Counted from the first letter of the stretch, positions 1-13,815 are shown. The stretch: 64,000 nucleotides of DNA from an uncultured Opitutia bacterium (GCA_903855985.1 CAIOAO010000074.1:186001-250000), one strand, 5' to 3'. The notes: generated from the letters alone by a model not told the origin. Made by a program: numbers and translations.

Positions 1-135
1 CGTCTCGAGCGACAGGATCAGCGACCGCGTCATGATCATCATCGCCAGCCCGCACGCCATCACGAGCGCGACCGCGAGCGCCTGCGACTTGAGCGCGGCG
101 AGGTCGCGGAGGAGTTTGCGGTCGAGGAGGGACAT
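1..135 (-). CDS. FtsX/MacB-type ABC transporter permease, N-terminal fragment (runs off window)
   Basis: Only the first 45 codons are inside the window. The peptide begins MSLLDRKLLRDLAALKSQ and continues into a hydrophobic stretch rich in Ala, Val, Met and Leu, which is the usual short amphipathic N-terminus plus first transmembrane helix of FtsX-like permeases. It lies 113 bp downstream of an ABC ATPase gene on the same strand, the standard order for LolD/MacB-type exporters. The family call rests on the N-terminus and the neighbour. The substrate is unknown. The 113-bp gap within this pair holds a long inverted repeat. Confidence 0.7.
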   Translation of the reverse strand, partial: MSLLDRKLLRDLAALKSQALAVALVMACGLAMMIMTRSLILSLET

Positions 136-143
136 CTGGGGAG

Positions 144-239
144 GGCGGACTTATGATTTAGGATTTATGAAGGCGGAATTGAGCGGGGTGGCAGAGTCCC
201 GGAGGAAGTACTTCCTAAATCCTAAGTCCTAATTCCGCC
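144..239. repeat. Imperfect inverted repeat, 29-nt arms, between ATPase and permease genes
   Basis: Left arm 144-172 and right arm 211-239 are reverse complements with about four mismatches in 29 positions, separated by 38 nt. The arms contain the AT-rich phrases TTAGGATTTA and TAAATCCTAA, bounded by GGCGGA and TCCGCC, so the outer ends are GC-rich and the middle is AT-rich. It sits between two genes of one operon. No U-tract follows the stem, so it is not a standard terminator. It could fold in RNA and modulate ATPase versus permease expression, or be a small mobile or processing element. Confidence 0.75.
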
Positions 240-248
240 TTTCTTTCC

Positions 249-1001
249 TCACCACGCCAGGTCGCGGACGGAGCCGCGGCGGGCGTTGGTGCGCTCGTTT
301 ACGATCCGGCCGTCCGAGAGCGTGAAAACGCGGTCGGCCATGTCGGCGAGGATGGCGTTGTGGGTGATGATGACGGCGAGCGTGCCGAGCTCGCGGTTGA
401 TGCGCTCGATGGCCTCGAGGACGGTGATGCCGGTGCGCACGTCGAGGGCGCCGGTCGGCTCGTCGCAGAGCAGCACCTCGGGACGCTTGGCGATGGCGCG
501 GGCGATGGCCACGCGCTGCTGCTCGCCGCCGGAGAGCTGGGCGGGAAAATGATCCATGCGGTCGCCGAGGCCGACGAGCTTCAGCGCCTCATCGGGGGCC
601 ATCGGTGCGCGGCAGATTTCCGTGATCAGGGCGACGTTTTCGCGGGCCGTGAGGCTGGGGATGAGGTTGTAGGCTTGGAACACGAAGCCGACGGCATCGC
701 GCCGGAAGCGGGTGAGCGAGGGCTCGTCGAACCGCGCCAGGTCGGCGCCGCGGTAGAGCAGGGTGCCGTGGGTCGGCGAGTCGAGTCCGCCGAGCTGGTT
801 GAGCAGCGTGGATTTGCCGCTGCCGGACGCCCCGAGCAGCACGACGAGCTCGCTGCGGAAGAGGTCGAAGTCCACGCCGGCGAGCGCGGTGACCGCCGCG
901 GTGCCCTCGCCGTAGATGCGCGCCAGCCCGCGCACGTGAAACACCGGCTCGCGCGGGGCAGCCGGGAGGGAACGCTCAGTGGGTGTAGGACCGGAGGGCA
1001 T
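249..1001 (-). CDS. ABC transporter ATP-binding protein, LolD/MacB type
   Basis: 250 aa, the normal length for this family. Walker [10 protein letters not shown] is at residues 57-65, the Q-loop Gln is near 109, the signature LSGGEQQR is at 156-163, Walker B ends in Asp180-Glu181 and is followed by PTGALD, and the H-loop His is at 214. All residues for ATP hydrolysis are present. It probably forms a dimer that drives the FtsX-like permease encoded next on the same strand, in the lipoprotein or macrolide exporter group. The first 18 residues are a non-conserved extension, so initiation could be slightly further in. The substrate cannot be read from the sequence. Confidence 0.9.
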   Translation of the reverse strand: MPSGPTPTERSLPAAPREPVFHVRGLARIYGEGTAAVTALAGVDFDLFRSELVVLLGASGSGKSTLLNQLGGLDSPTHGTLLYRGADLARFDEPSLTRFRRDAVGFVFQAYNLIPSLTARENVALITEICRAPMAPDEALKLVGLGDRMDHFPAQLSGGEQQRVAIARAIAKRPEVLLCDEPTGALDVRTGITVLEAIERINRELGTLAVIITHNAILADMADRVFTLSDGRIVNERTNARRGSVRDLAW

Positions 1002-1059
1002 GAACAGCCATCAACCTGCCTCACCAAGCCAGCCGTCGCAACGCGCAAAAACCCGGCTG

Positions 1060-1599
1060 TCAGGAGGCCGGCAATGGCGTGCGCTCGGGGGTGCCGATGA
1101 ATCGCACGCGCTGGACCCGCCAGCCATCCGGCGTCCGCACCCAATGGTGATGCTCGCGATAACGGATCAGGAATCGCGCCACCCCGCCGGTGCCTGCGGC
1201 GCGTTCCGCGCGCACCATGGTCTGGGTGATCTCGACCTCGGCCACGTCGGCGCCGGCCGGCACAATGCTGTCCACGTGGGTCTCCAGCGACTCGATCGCC
1301 ACGACCCGCGCAAAGAGGGCCTCCGTGCGCACAATGAAGCCGGCGCGGTCAAAGCTGACCCCGTCGGGACCTGTGAATTGCCAGTCCGGGGTGCCGGACT
1401 GCACGATGCCGGCAGCCGACTTGGCTAGGATCGCCTCGCGGATTCCGGCGATTTTGGCGGCGATCTCCTGCTGGTCGGCCTCCGGCGAAGGCAATCCGCG
1501 CTGGGAAGTCGAGCAGCCGCCAAGGCAGAGAACGGCCAGCAGGGTCACAAGACTTGCTCGTTGCAGCCACCTCGGCGCCGGCTTGTTTTTCATGATCAA
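1060..1599 (-). CDS. Lipoprotein with NTF2/SnoaL-like domain
   Basis: 179 aa. The N-terminus has basic residues, a hydrophobic run and the lipobox LCLGGC, so it should be lipid-anchored on the periplasmic side. The remainder has the look of DUF4440/NTF2-like proteins: an alpha-helical start ending near AAKIAGIREAILAK, a 'sex-and-age' type DWQFTGPDGVSFDRAGF segment and a C-terminal strand HHWVRTPDGWRVQRVRF. The domain call is by pattern only. Start at MIMKNK; the second Met (1593) is equally possible. The upstream 40 bp is C-rich in the coding sense and has no Shine-Dalgarno sequence. Function is unknown. Confidence 0.7.
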   Translation of the reverse strand: MIMKNKPAPRWLQRASLVTLLAVLCLGGCSTSQRGLPSPEADQQEIAAKIAGIREAILAKSAAGIVQSGTPDWQFTGPDGVSFDRAGFIVRTEALFARVVAIESLETHVDSIVPAGADVAEVEITQTMVRAERAAGTGGVARFLIRYREHHHWVRTPDGWRVQRVRFIGTPERTPLPAS

Positions 1600-1645
1600 A
1601 GGGTGGGGTGGGTCGGATGATCGGGCCGGGAAAATGATCCAGCGG

Positions 1646-2551
1646 TCACGAGGGTTTTAATATGGGCCGCCCGAGATTGAAGGCAAAGAAACAAGGATGC
1701 TCCGGTGGCGGGTCGTTGGGCTGATGTAACGTGAGGTAAATCTGGCCGTCGAACCCGGCGAAGATCATCGCGTGACCGCCGTTGTCCGGGAAGAACGCCG
1801 TGGGGTCGCAGGTCCACGGCCCGGCGAGATCGCCCGAGGCGGAGCGGGCGAGACCGGTGGCGTAATTGGTTTCATTCCAACTTGAGAACAGCAGGCCGAG
1901 CCCGCCGTTCGGCAGGCGGAAGGGCCACGCCCCGTCGGCGACATAGCAGGGTGGCTGGCCTTTTTCATCCCGTTCCTTCTGCCACGGCGGCGGGCGCACC
2001 CACGCGGCGGCGTTGACGGAAAAAAGCTCGATGGCCGGGCCCGCGGCCGCGCTCAAATCCTCGCGCAAGGGCAGGGCGGAGTAGCGGCCGACGGCGATTT
2101 GCGGCCAGTCGCGGCTGAAAATCATCCACGGCGTCCCATCACGCGCCACCCACAGCGTGCCATCGAGGCAGGCGTCACCGGCGGGCGTGACCGGGCCGGC
2201 ACTGTGCGGCAGGAATGGTCCCAGCGGGTGGTCGGCGACGAGAACCTGGGTGCCGAGGGGCGCTTTGTCCGACGCAAACGTCGCGAACATATAATAGCGT
2301 CCGCGCCACGCGTGCACTTCCGGCGCCCAGAAGCAGGTGGTGCCCCAGAAACCGGCCGGCGGCCGAAATGCCGGGAACGGTCCTTCCCAGTGGACCAGGT
2401 CGCGGCTGCGATACGTGTCGAATCCCCCGCCCGGGTGGCCGCCCCACGGGTTTTTATCCGTGGTGCCGTAGAGATAATAGGTTTGTTCGGCCGCGATCGG
2501 GAGCACGAACGGGTCGCGAATCTTGATCTCGTGGGCGCGGAGCAAGGCCAT
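1646..2551 (-). CDS. Glycoside hydrolase family 43-like protein
   Basis: About 301 aa. The N-terminal RDPFVLP with the proposed catalytic-base Asp, the YYLYGTTDK strand, the SRDLVHWEGP segment, CFWAPEVHAWRGRYYMF and the later DGTLWVARDGTPWMIFSRDW follow the five-bladed propeller pattern of GH43 and related families, which act on arabinose- or xylose-containing glycans. No signal peptide is visible, so a cytoplasmic role on imported oligosaccharides is possible. I chose ATG at 2551 over an in-frame GTG at 2563 because a GAGG lies 7 nt before the ATG. Exact family and substrate are not resolved. Confidence 0.75.
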   Translation of the reverse strand: MALLRAHEIKIRDPFVLPIAAEQTYYLYGTTDKNPWGGHPGGGFDTYRSRDLVHWEGPFPAFRPPAGFWGTTCFWAPEVHAWRGRYYMFATFASDKAPLGTQVLVADHPLGPFLPHSAGPVTPAGDACLDGTLWVARDGTPWMIFSRDWPQIAVGRYSALPLREDLSAAAGPAIELFSVNAAAWVRPPPWQKERDEKGQPPCYVADGAWPFRLPNGGLGLLFSSWNETNYATGLARSASGDLAGPWTCDPTAFFPDNGGHAMIFAGFDGQIYLTLHQPNDPPPEHPCFFAFNLGRPILKPS

Positions 2552-2653
2552 GGGTGGCCTCACGCAAGCGGCGGGGGCCGAGGTGACAAAACAAAAACGG
2601 GCCCAACCATGCAGGAGCGGATCGTTGACTCCGCCTATTCTTTGCCAACCGGT

Positions 2654-2718
2654 CCGCGGATAACACGGATTTACGCGGATAACTTGAGGTAATCCGCACT
2701 CATCCGCGTACCCCGCGG
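2654..2718. repeat. CGCGGAT-type inverted repeat, copy 1 (27-nt arms)
   Basis: Left arm 2654-2680 and right arm 2692-2718 pair with few mismatches across an 11-nt loop. Each arm carries three degenerate copies of CGCGGAT/CACGGAT spaced about 9 nt apart. It belongs to the same family as the element at 5506-5570: the first 17 bases of this left arm equal the reverse complement of that element's right arm. It sits in the 298-bp space between the start of the GH43-like gene and the end of recA. The remaining space holds no gene that I can support. Confidence 0.85.
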
Positions 2719-2800
2719 GAAGGTATTCCCTTCATGCAGGTAGATGGATTCGGAACGCGGCCAGGGGGCCTCGGCTCCATTAATCCCTGCCTGCAGACAC

Positions 2801-2827
2801 AAAAAAGGCGGGGTCAGCGACCCCGCC
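2801..2827 (-). terminator. Intrinsic terminator of recA
   Basis: Reading the minus strand, a perfect 9-bp GC stem GGCGGGGTC / GACCCCGCC with a 3-nt loop is followed at once by six U. It begins about 22 nt after the recA stop codon. There is also a weaker T-run on the plus side, but no gene enters from that side. Confidence 0.95.
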
Positions 2828-2849
2828 TTTCAAGAAAACACAATACGCC

Positions 2850-3917
<1,068 letters not shown>

Positions 3918-4010
3918 GGCTGAGGGGGGAGTTGAGGTTGCGATTAAAAGAGAAAACCAAGTTGGGCCGCAGGCAGGGCGAGGCAAGCGCGGAGCGGCGA
4001 TTCGCCGTAT

Positions 4011-4023
4011 GTTTTCCGAAAAC
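4011..4023. promoter_or_regulatory. Palindrome upstream of recA (possible operator)
   Basis: GTTTTC and GAAAAC are perfect reverse complements around one central base, 94 nt upstream of the recA start in an otherwise GC-rich 142-bp gap. It is not a match to the TGTTC-N4-GAACA motif reported for Verrucomicrobia LexA, so SOS control cannot be claimed from it. It could be chance. Confidence 0.25.
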
Positions 4024-4059
4024 TCCCCGCCGCCGCACGCCGCCGCGCCAGGAGGCCGT

Positions 4060-4431
4060 TCAGGGGCCGCTGGACGGGGTGCTGCCGGGCTTGAAGGCGG
4101 TGGCGAACCACAGGGCGAGCAGGATCAGGAGGAAGCTCACGGCGTAGTTCCAGGTGAGCCGTTCCTTCAGCACGAGCCAGGCGAAGACCACGAAGACGGC
4201 CAGGGTGATGCATTCCTGGATGATCTTGAGCTGGTAGCCGCTGAAGCCGCCGCCGAAATAGCCCGAGCGGTTGGCCGGCACCATCAGGCAGTACTCGAAG
4301 AAGGCGATGCCCCAGGAGACGAGGATGACAAAGAGCAGCGACCGGCCCTCGAGCCACTTGAACTTCAGCTGCCCGTACCAGGCAAGGGTCATGAAGATGT
4401 TGGAGCCGACGAGCAGGAGGATGGTTTTCAT
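4060..4431 (-). CDS. DMT-family (DUF486) small membrane protein
   Basis: 123 aa with four predicted transmembrane helices. The N-terminus [20 protein letters not shown], the central [14 protein letters not shown] and [11 protein letters not shown] blocks are characteristic of DUF486 proteins, which are related to EamA/SMR-type transporters. The substrate is unknown. Its ATG overlaps the stop of the epimerase gene upstream by 4 nt (ATGA), so translation is probably coupled to the epimerase. Confidence 0.88.
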   Translation of the reverse strand: MKTILLLVGSNIFMTLAWYGQLKFKWLEGRSLLFVILVSWGIAFFEYCLMVPANRSGYFGGGFSGYQLKIIQECITLAVFVVFAWLVLKERLTWNYAVSFLLILLALWFATAFKPGSTPSSGP

Positions 4432-5405
4432 GCGGGCCGGTAATACGTTTTGAACCAGTCCGTGAAATGGCGCAGCCCGACCTCGAGGGAGATTTTCGGC
4501 GTGAAGCCGACGGCGGCCGACAGGCGCTCGATGCTGGCGCAGGTTTCAATCATGTCGCCCGGCTGTGGGGGGAGCAGCTCGACCTGGGCGGTGCGGCCGA
4601 GGAGCTGCTCGAGCATGCGCACAAAGAGCAGGACCTCCACGGGGCGGTTGTGGCCGATGTTGAAGATCCGGAACGGCGGGACGGGCGGGGTGGCGGGCGG
4701 GTAGAGCAGGACTTTCACGACACCGTCCACGATGTCGTCCACGTAGGTGAAATCGCGCCGGCACTTGCCGTGGTTGAAGAGCTTGATCGGCTTGCCGTCG
4801 CAGATGGCCTGGGAAAAGATCGTCGGCGCCATGTCGGGCCGGCTCCACGGGCCGTACACGGTGAAGAACCGCAGGCCGGTGATCATCAGGCCGTGCAGGT
4901 GCGCGTAGCTGTGCGCCATCAGCTCGTTGCTTTTCTTCGTCGCGCCGTAGAACGAGATCGGGTGGTCGGTGCTGGCGTCCTCGTGGAACGGCACGGTCGC
5001 CCCGGCGCCGTAGACGCTGCTGGACGAGGCGAACACGAGGTGTTTCGGCGGCAGCTGGCGGCAGGCCTCGAGGACATTGAGGAAGCCCGCGAGGTTGCTG
5101 TGCACGTAGGCCGCAGGGTTTTCCATGCTGTACCGCACGCCGGCTTGGGCGCCGAGGTGGATCACGTAGTCCGGCTTGAAATGGCGGTAGATCCCCTGGA
5201 ACGCGGTCGCGTCGGCGAAATCGGCCTGCACGAAGCGGAAATTATCCAGCGCGGCGAGCTCGGCCAGGCGCGCGCGCTTGAGGTCGACGGAGTAGTAGTC
5301 GTTGAGGTTGTCCACCCCCAGCACCTCGCAGCGGTTGGTGCCCGCCAGCCGGCGGGCGACGTGGTAACCGATGAAGCCGGCGGCGCCGGTCACGAGGACT
5401 TTCAT
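4428..5405 (-). CDS. NAD-dependent UDP-glucuronate 4-epimerase family protein
   Basis: 325 aa, extended short-chain dehydrogenase fold. The NAD-binding GAAGFIGYHVA is at the N-terminus, followed by DNLNDYYSVDLKRARLAEL, which is typical of UDP-glucuronate/UDP-galacturonate epimerases. The catalytic Ser lies in FASSSSVYG and the Tyr-Lys pair in FYGATKKSNE. It should interconvert UDP-glucuronate and UDP-galacturonate for surface polysaccharide. It is first in a two-gene unit with the DUF486 gene. The 213 bp upstream contains the second CGCGGAT inverted repeat. Confidence 0.9.
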   Translation of the reverse strand: MKVLVTGAAGFIGYHVARRLAGTNRCEVLGVDNLNDYYSVDLKRARLAELAALDNFRFVQADFADATAFQGIYRHFKPDYVIHLGAQAGVRYSMENPAAYVHSNLAGFLNVLEACRQLPPKHLVFASSSSVYGAGATVPFHEDASTDHPISFYGATKKSNELMAHSYAHLHGLMITGLRFFTVYGPWSRPDMAPTIFSQAICDGKPIKLFNHGKCRRDFTYVDDIVDGVVKVLLYPPATPPVPPFRIFNIGHNRPVEVLLFVRMLEQLLGRTAQVELLPPQPGDMIETCASIERLSAAVGFTPKISLEVGLRHFTDWFKTYYRPA

Positions 5406-5505
5406 CCTGTGCGTGATAGGCGAGCGGGCGCGGCGCGGCTAGGAAATTGTAGGGCCGAGTGCAGGGCGGAGTCTCCTGGCCTCGCCATGGCCCGGGAATA
5501 TCTTC

Positions 5506-5570
5506 CCGCGGATTTCACGGATTGACGCGGATGACCGGAATTTATCCGCGCTCATCCGTGTTATCCGCGG
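5506..5570. repeat. CGCGGAT-type inverted repeat, copy 2 (27-nt arms)
   Basis: Left arm 5506-5532 and right arm 5544-5570 flank an 11-nt loop. About 22 of 27 positions pair. The outermost CCGCGGAT is perfect on both sides, and the internal ACGGAT and CGCGGAT blocks repeat every 9 nt. Size, loop length and arm sequence match the copy at 2654-2718. It lies between the epimerase start and the end of the upstream dioxygenase gene, both on the minus strand. No U-tract is present. Confidence 0.88.
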
Positions 5571-5618
5571 AAAATTTGCGGAGGTTCGGCGGGGTTTGGC
5601 GATTCCGCCCGGCATCCC

Positions 5619-6485
5619 TCAGCACGTCACGTTCTTCCCCTCGCCGCCGAAAGCCTTGAGGCGTTCCTCGGGCGTGCACTTCTTGGTGCCGGCGGGGAGA
5701 TAGTGGAACTGCAGCGCGCGGCGGCGCTTGGGCGAGGAGTTGTGCGGCGTGCCATGCGGCAGCATGCCGTCGAAGAACAGCATCCCGCCCGGCTGCAGCG
5801 GCACGGCGACGGACTTGGTGCCAAGGATGACGTTGTCGCAGATCTGCCAGTCGCGGCGCTGGAAATGCGGGATCGGGCCCTCCCGGTGCCGGCCGGGCAG
5901 GAGCTGCATGCAGCCGTTGGCGACCGTGGCCTCGTCGAGCGCGATCCAGGTGCCGACGACGGGGGTGCCGAGCGGGTATTCGAAATAGGCCTTGTCCTGG
6001 TGCCACGGTTTTTCGCGGCCGAGCCGGGGCGGCTTGATCAGCGCCATGTCCTGGAACATCTCCGCCTTCGCGCCGCCGAGGAACTGCTCCAGGGCGCGCA
6101 GCAGCGCGGGATGGTGCGAGATGGCCTTCAGGCGCGCGTCAAATTCGATGAACACCCCGAGCTTGCGCACGGCGTCCTGCCGTTGGTCCGGCCCGAGGGT
6201 GGAGAGGATTTCCTTCGCCTTGCCCTCGAAGTACACGTGCTTGAAGTCGGGGCGCTTGCCCATGATGAGATCGACGAGCCCGTCAATGGCGCCCGACACC
6301 TCGGCGGGCGTGAACGCCTGGCGCACCACGAGGTAGCCGTGCTGCTGGTAAAATGCGATCTGCGCGGGCCCGATGTCCTCAAAGTGCTCGACGCCCTCCG
6401 CGACCGCCTGCGGCTGGTACAGCTCCGGAGCGTGCATGTCGGCGACGACATCAAACAAAACCTCGGGGGTGGGGGAAGTGCTCAT
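5619..6485 (-). CDS. Phytanoyl-CoA dioxygenase (PhyH) family protein
   Basis: 288 aa. It has the Fe(II)/2-oxoglutarate dioxygenase pattern of PhyH proteins: the N-terminal FYQQHGYLVVRQAFTPAE, the iron-binding His162-x-Asp164 in PWHQDKAYF, the segment TVANGCMQLLPGRH, and a distal His in MLPHGTPHNSS (His244 or His248) with a nearby Arg-rich 2-oxoglutarate site. It should hydroxylate a small organic substrate, which is unknown. It is transcribed away from the glutaredoxin gene. The leader before the ATG is C-rich. It is unlike the second PhyH gene at 19433 outside the core. Confidence 0.88.
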   Translation of the reverse strand: MSTSPTPEVLFDVVADMHAPELYQPQAVAEGVEHFEDIGPAQIAFYQQHGYLVVRQAFTPAEVSGAIDGLVDLIMGKRPDFKHVYFEGKAKEILSTLGPDQRQDAVRKLGVFIEFDARLKAISHHPALLRALEQFLGGAKAEMFQDMALIKPPRLGREKPWHQDKAYFEYPLGTPVVGTWIALDEATVANGCMQLLPGRHREGPIPHFQRRDWQICDNVILGTKSVAVPLQPGGMLFFDGMLPHGTPHNSSPKRRRALQFHYLPAGTKKCTPEERLKAFGGEGKNVTC

Positions 6486-6614
6486 GGGGCGGCCAGGGTG
6501 GGCAAAAATCCCGGTGAGCGCAAACGAGATTGGATTCCGGCGGAATTTTTTCCCGCCGCGCGCCGCACGGTGCGCCGGCCGCGGCCATATGCCAAAGATT
6601 TCCTAAAGTTCCGC

Positions 6615-6642
6615 TTGCGGGGAAAAAACCACGCCCTATAGC
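6615..6642 (+). promoter_or_regulatory. Sigma-70-like promoter of the glutaredoxin gene
   Basis: TTGCGG at 6615-6620 and TATAGC at 6637-6642 are separated by 16 nt. Transcription would begin near 6649, about 27 nt before the ATG. This is one of the few recognisable promoters in the window. Confidence 0.55.
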
Positions 6643-6675
6643 TTGCGACACTTTTGGTCCCGCGTACCCTGTCGC

Positions 6676-7011
6676 ATGAACATCAAAGCCTATCTTAAGC
6701 CCCAATGCGGTTGGTCCAATGGCGTGCGCACCGTGCTGCGCAAGCATGGGCTCGCCTTTGAGGACATCGACATCATCAACAACCGCGCGAACTACGCCGA
6801 GATGGTGCAGAAGTCCGGCCAGCCGCTCTCGCCGTGCGTCGAGATCGACGGCGTCATGCTCGCCGACATTTCCGGCGAGGAGGTCGAGAATTACCTGCTC
6901 AGCAACGACCTCGTGAAGCCCAGCGATGCCGCGGTGGACGCGCCCATCAACGCGGGTTGCTCGGACGCGGAACACGCCAAAATGGCCACTAAAACGATTC
7001 GCTTCTTCTGA
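6676..7011 (+). CDS. Glutaredoxin, CGWS monothiol type
   Basis: 111 aa. Thioredoxin fold with Cys11 in the active site CGWS, so the resolving cysteine of dithiol glutaredoxins is replaced by Ser. The cis-Pro is Pro53, followed by an unusual Cys54 in LSPCVEIDG where most glutaredoxins have a hydrophobic residue. A 35-residue C-terminal tail contains one more Cys (GCSD). The tail is not typical of the family. Start at ATG 6676, not the in-frame ATG at 6643, because the glutaredoxin beta strand MNIKAYLKP begins there. It has its own promoter and terminator. Confidence 0.9.
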   Translation: MNIKAYLKPQCGWSNGVRTVLRKHGLAFEDIDIINNRANYAEMVQKSGQPLSPCVEIDGVMLADISGEEVENYLLSNDLVKPSDAAVDAPINAGCSDAEHAKMATKTIRFF

Positions 7012-7043
7012 CGCGAAAGCCGCATCGACGAACTAACCTTCCC

Positions 7044-7081
7044 GGGCCGGCTCTCGCAAAAATGCGACCGGCCCTTTTTTT
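7044..7081 (+). terminator. Intrinsic terminator after glutaredoxin
   Basis: GGGCCGG (7044-7050) pairs with CCGGCCC (7068-7074); an inner CGCA/TGCG stem closes an AAAA loop, with a small asymmetric bulge between. Seven T follow. This separates glutaredoxin from gltB. Confidence 0.92.
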
Positions 7082-7144
7082 GCCCCCACACCAACCCTCA
7101 CCGCCTGATCCGGCACACTTCCCGCTCCCGTTTACCCCACTCTG

Positions 7145-11788
<4,644 letters not shown>

Positions 11789-11791
11789 ACC

Positions 11792-11893
11792 AAGTCAGAA
11801 GGAAGAAGTAAGAATGAAGAAACCAAGCCGCGATCCGCAGCCTGCCTCCATTCCGAAACCGACTTCTTAACTCTTCCCTCTTCCCTCCTACTT
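11792..11893. repeat. Purine/pyrimidine inverted repeat between gltB and gltD (31-nt arms)
   Basis: Left arm 11792-11822 is almost all purine with degenerate GAAG/AAGTAAGAA phrases; right arm 11863-11893 is almost all pyrimidine. They pair at about 23 of 31 positions across a 40-nt loop. The right arm ends 9 nt before the gltD ATG, so pairing would hold the gltD initiation region next to a stem. No U-tract typical of a terminator follows, although CTTTTTT is inside the arm end. Confidence 0.7.
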
Positions 11894-11902
11894 TTTTACC
11901 CC

Positions 11903-13381
11903 ATGGGCAAACCCACCGGATTCATCGAATACCTGCGCGAACTCCCCATTGATCGCACGCCGATCGAGCGCGTGCGCGACTGGAAGGAGTTTCACCACCA
12001 CATGGAGGAGAATAAGCTCCGCCACCAGGGGGCGCGCTGCATGGATTGCGGCGTGCCGTTCTGCCACACGGGCAAGCTCATCAGCGGCATGGCCTCGGGT
12101 TGCCCGATCAACAACCTGATCCCGGAGTGGAACGACCTCGTCTACCGCGGGCTCTGGCAGGAGGCGCTGCTGCGCCTGCACAAGACGAACAACTTTCCCG
12201 AGTTCACCGGCCGCGTCTGCCCCGCCCCGTGCGAGGGCTCGTGCGTGCTCGGCATCAACAACCCGCCTGTCACGATCAAGAACATCGAGGCCGCGATCAC
12301 GGACCGCGGCTGGGATGAGGGCTGGGTCATTCCCGCGGCGCCCAAGGTGCGCACGGGCAAGAAGGTGGCCATCATCGGCTCCGGTCCGTCCGGCCTCGCC
12401 GCCGCCGCGCAGCTCAACCTCGCCGGCCACAGCGTCACCGTCTTCGAGCGCGCCGACCGCCCGGGCGGCCTGCTGATGTACGGCATTCCCAACATGAAGT
12501 TGGACAAGCAGGAGATCGTCCTCCGCCGCATCAAGCTGATGGAGCAGGAGGGCATCAAATTCATCTGCAACGCGAACGTCGGCGACAACGTCGAGCCGCA
12601 GATCTTCCTCAAGGAATACGACGCCACCGTCATCTGCACCGGCGCCACCCAGCCGCGCGACCTCCCGATCGAGGGGCGCAACCTGAAGGGCGTGCACTTC
12701 GCGATGGAGTTTCTCAAGGCCAACACGCAGGCCGTCCTGGCGAAGGGCGAGACCCCGATCCACGGCGGCGGCAAGGACGTCGTCGTCATCGGCGGCGGCG
12801 ATACCGGCACGGATTGCGTCGGCACGTCGATGCGCCACGGCTGCAAGAGCCTGCTGCAGATCGAAATTCTCCCCAAGCCGCCGCTGGAGCGCACGGCGGA
12901 CAACCCGTGGCCCGAGTGGCCGAAGGTTTACAAGCTGGACTACGGCCAGGAAGAGGCCGCGGCAAAGTTTGGCGCCGATCCGCGCATCTACGTCACGACG
13001 GTGAAGAAGTTCGTCGGCGACGCCGAGGGCCGCGTGAAGGAGCTCGTCACCGTCGAGATCAAGTGGGGCAAGAACGACAAGGGCCAGTTCGTGCCGCAGG
13101 AACTGCCGGGCACGGAAAAGACGCGCCCTGCGCAACTCGTGCTGCTCGCGATGGGTTTCCTCGGGCCGGAGCAGGCGTTGCTGAAGGAGATCGGCGTCGA
13201 GGTGGACCCGCGCAGCAACATCAAGGCGGACTACGGCAAGTTCGGCACCAGCCTCCCGGGTGTGTTCGCCGCCGGCGACTGTCGCCGCGGCCAAAGCCTC
13301 GTGGTCTGGGCGATCAACGAAGGCCGCGCCGCCGCGCGCGAATGTGATCGCTACCTGATGGGTTCGACGGACCTGCCCTGA
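11903..13381 (+). CDS. gltD: Glutamate synthase small subunit
   Basis: 492 aa. It supplies electrons from NAD(P)H to GltB. The N-terminal 4Fe-4S cysteine sets are visible in [25 protein letters not shown] and [13 protein letters not shown]. Two Rossmann sites follow: FAD at [13 protein letters not shown] and NAD(P) at [13 protein letters not shown], with the terminal FAD block [23 protein letters not shown] is preceded by CTACTTTTTTACCCC, with no Shine-Dalgarno sequence. The upstream spacer from gltB is occupied by an inverted repeat. Confidence 0.98.
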   Translation: MGKPTGFIEYLRELPIDRTPIERVRDWKEFHHHMEENKLRHQGARCMDCGVPFCHTGKLISGMASGCPINNLIPEWNDLVYRGLWQEALLRLHKTNNFPEFTGRVCPAPCEGSCVLGINNPPVTIKNIEAAITDRGWDEGWVIPAAPKVRTGKKVAIIGSGPSGLAAAAQLNLAGHSVTVFERADRPGGLLMYGIPNMKLDKQEIVLRRIKLMEQEGIKFICNANVGDNVEPQIFLKEYDATVICTGATQPRDLPIEGRNLKGVHFAMEFLKANTQAVLAKGETPIHGGGKDVVVIGGGDTGTDCVGTSMRHGCKSLLQIEILPKPPLERTADNPWPEWPKVYKLDYGQEEAAAKFGADPRIYVTTVKKFVGDAEGRVKELVTVEIKWGKNDKGQFVPQELPGTEKTRPAQLVLLAMGFLGPEQALLKEIGVEVDPRSNIKADYGKFGTSLPGVFAAGDCRRGQSLVVWAINEGRAAARECDRYLMGSTDLP

Positions 13382-13403
13382 TTTGGCGAGGACGCGGGGC
13401 GCG

Positions 13404-13451
13404 GGGGCGATCGGTGGGTTACCCGTTCGAGGGCAACCTACGATTCGCCCC
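13404..13451. other. Long hairpin between convergent gltD and XRE genes
   Basis: GGGGCGA at 13404-13410 pairs with TCGCCCC at 13445-13451, and GTGGGTTACCC with GGGCAACCTAC inside it, leaving a 6-nt loop GTTCGA. It includes the stop codon of the minus-strand regulator gene (13438-13440) and starts 23 nt after gltD. It lacks a U-tract on either strand, so it may be a bidirectional weak terminator or an RNA-end stabiliser. Confidence 0.55.
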
Positions 13452-13812
13452 GCTGCGCGTGCCAGGTAAGGTCGGTGACTTTTTCCGGGACGGATTCGCG
13501 AACGGACACCGGCGAAGTCGTAGCGGCGGGCTCACTCTGGCGCGGCACCAGCGCATAGATCAGATCGCAGTTCATCGCGTCGGCCGTGCGCCGCAGGGAA
13601 CCGAGTGTGATGCGGTCCTCGGCCTCGGCCTGTTCGAAGGAGCGGATCGCGGGCGGTGTCACCTTCAGCCGCCGGGCGACATCGGATAAAGTCAGGCCCA
13701 GCGTGTCTCGCACCGCCCTGATCCAGCCACTCGCCGGCCGAGCTACATCCCTGATCCGGCGCGAAGCCGGCGGAATGTCGGTCAAACCGTAACGCGCAGG
13801 ATCCTCGGACAT
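13438..13812 (-). CDS. XRE-type regulator resembling mobile mystery protein A
   Basis: 124 aa from ATG 13812. The core GWIRAVRDTLGLTLSDVARR plus LKVTPPAIRSFEQAEAEDRI and ending DLIYALVPR follows the helix-turn-helix family called mobile mystery protein A, normally encoded just upstream of a Fic-domain partner, mobile mystery protein B. Here the gene downstream is the convergent gltD, so no partner is adjacent. An in-frame TTG at 13848 was rejected because it would translate the AT-rich promoter. The promoter region is sharply AT-rich against its surroundings, suggesting horizontal acquisition. Confidence 0.75.
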   Translation of the reverse strand: MSEDPARYGLTDIPPASRRIRDVARPASGWIRAVRDTLGLTLSDVARRLKVTPPAIRSFEQAEAEDRITLGSLRRTADAMNCDLIYALVPRQSEPAATTSPVSVRESVPEKVTDLTWHAQRGES

Positions 13813-13815
13813 AAG

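Noticed and set aside
2654-2718. Possible CRISPR-like repeats because of the 9-nt period
   Set aside because: The units are only 7-9 nt, have no spacers, and form a single hairpin.
3918-4059. LexA box for recA
   Set aside because: I found no TGTTC-N4-GAACA in the upstream 142 bp; the GTTTTC/GAAAAC palindrome does not match it.
13411-13440. tRNA T-arm-like GTTACCCGTTCGAGGGCAAC
   Set aside because: No acceptor, D or anticodon arm fits around it; it is the tip of a longer hairpin.
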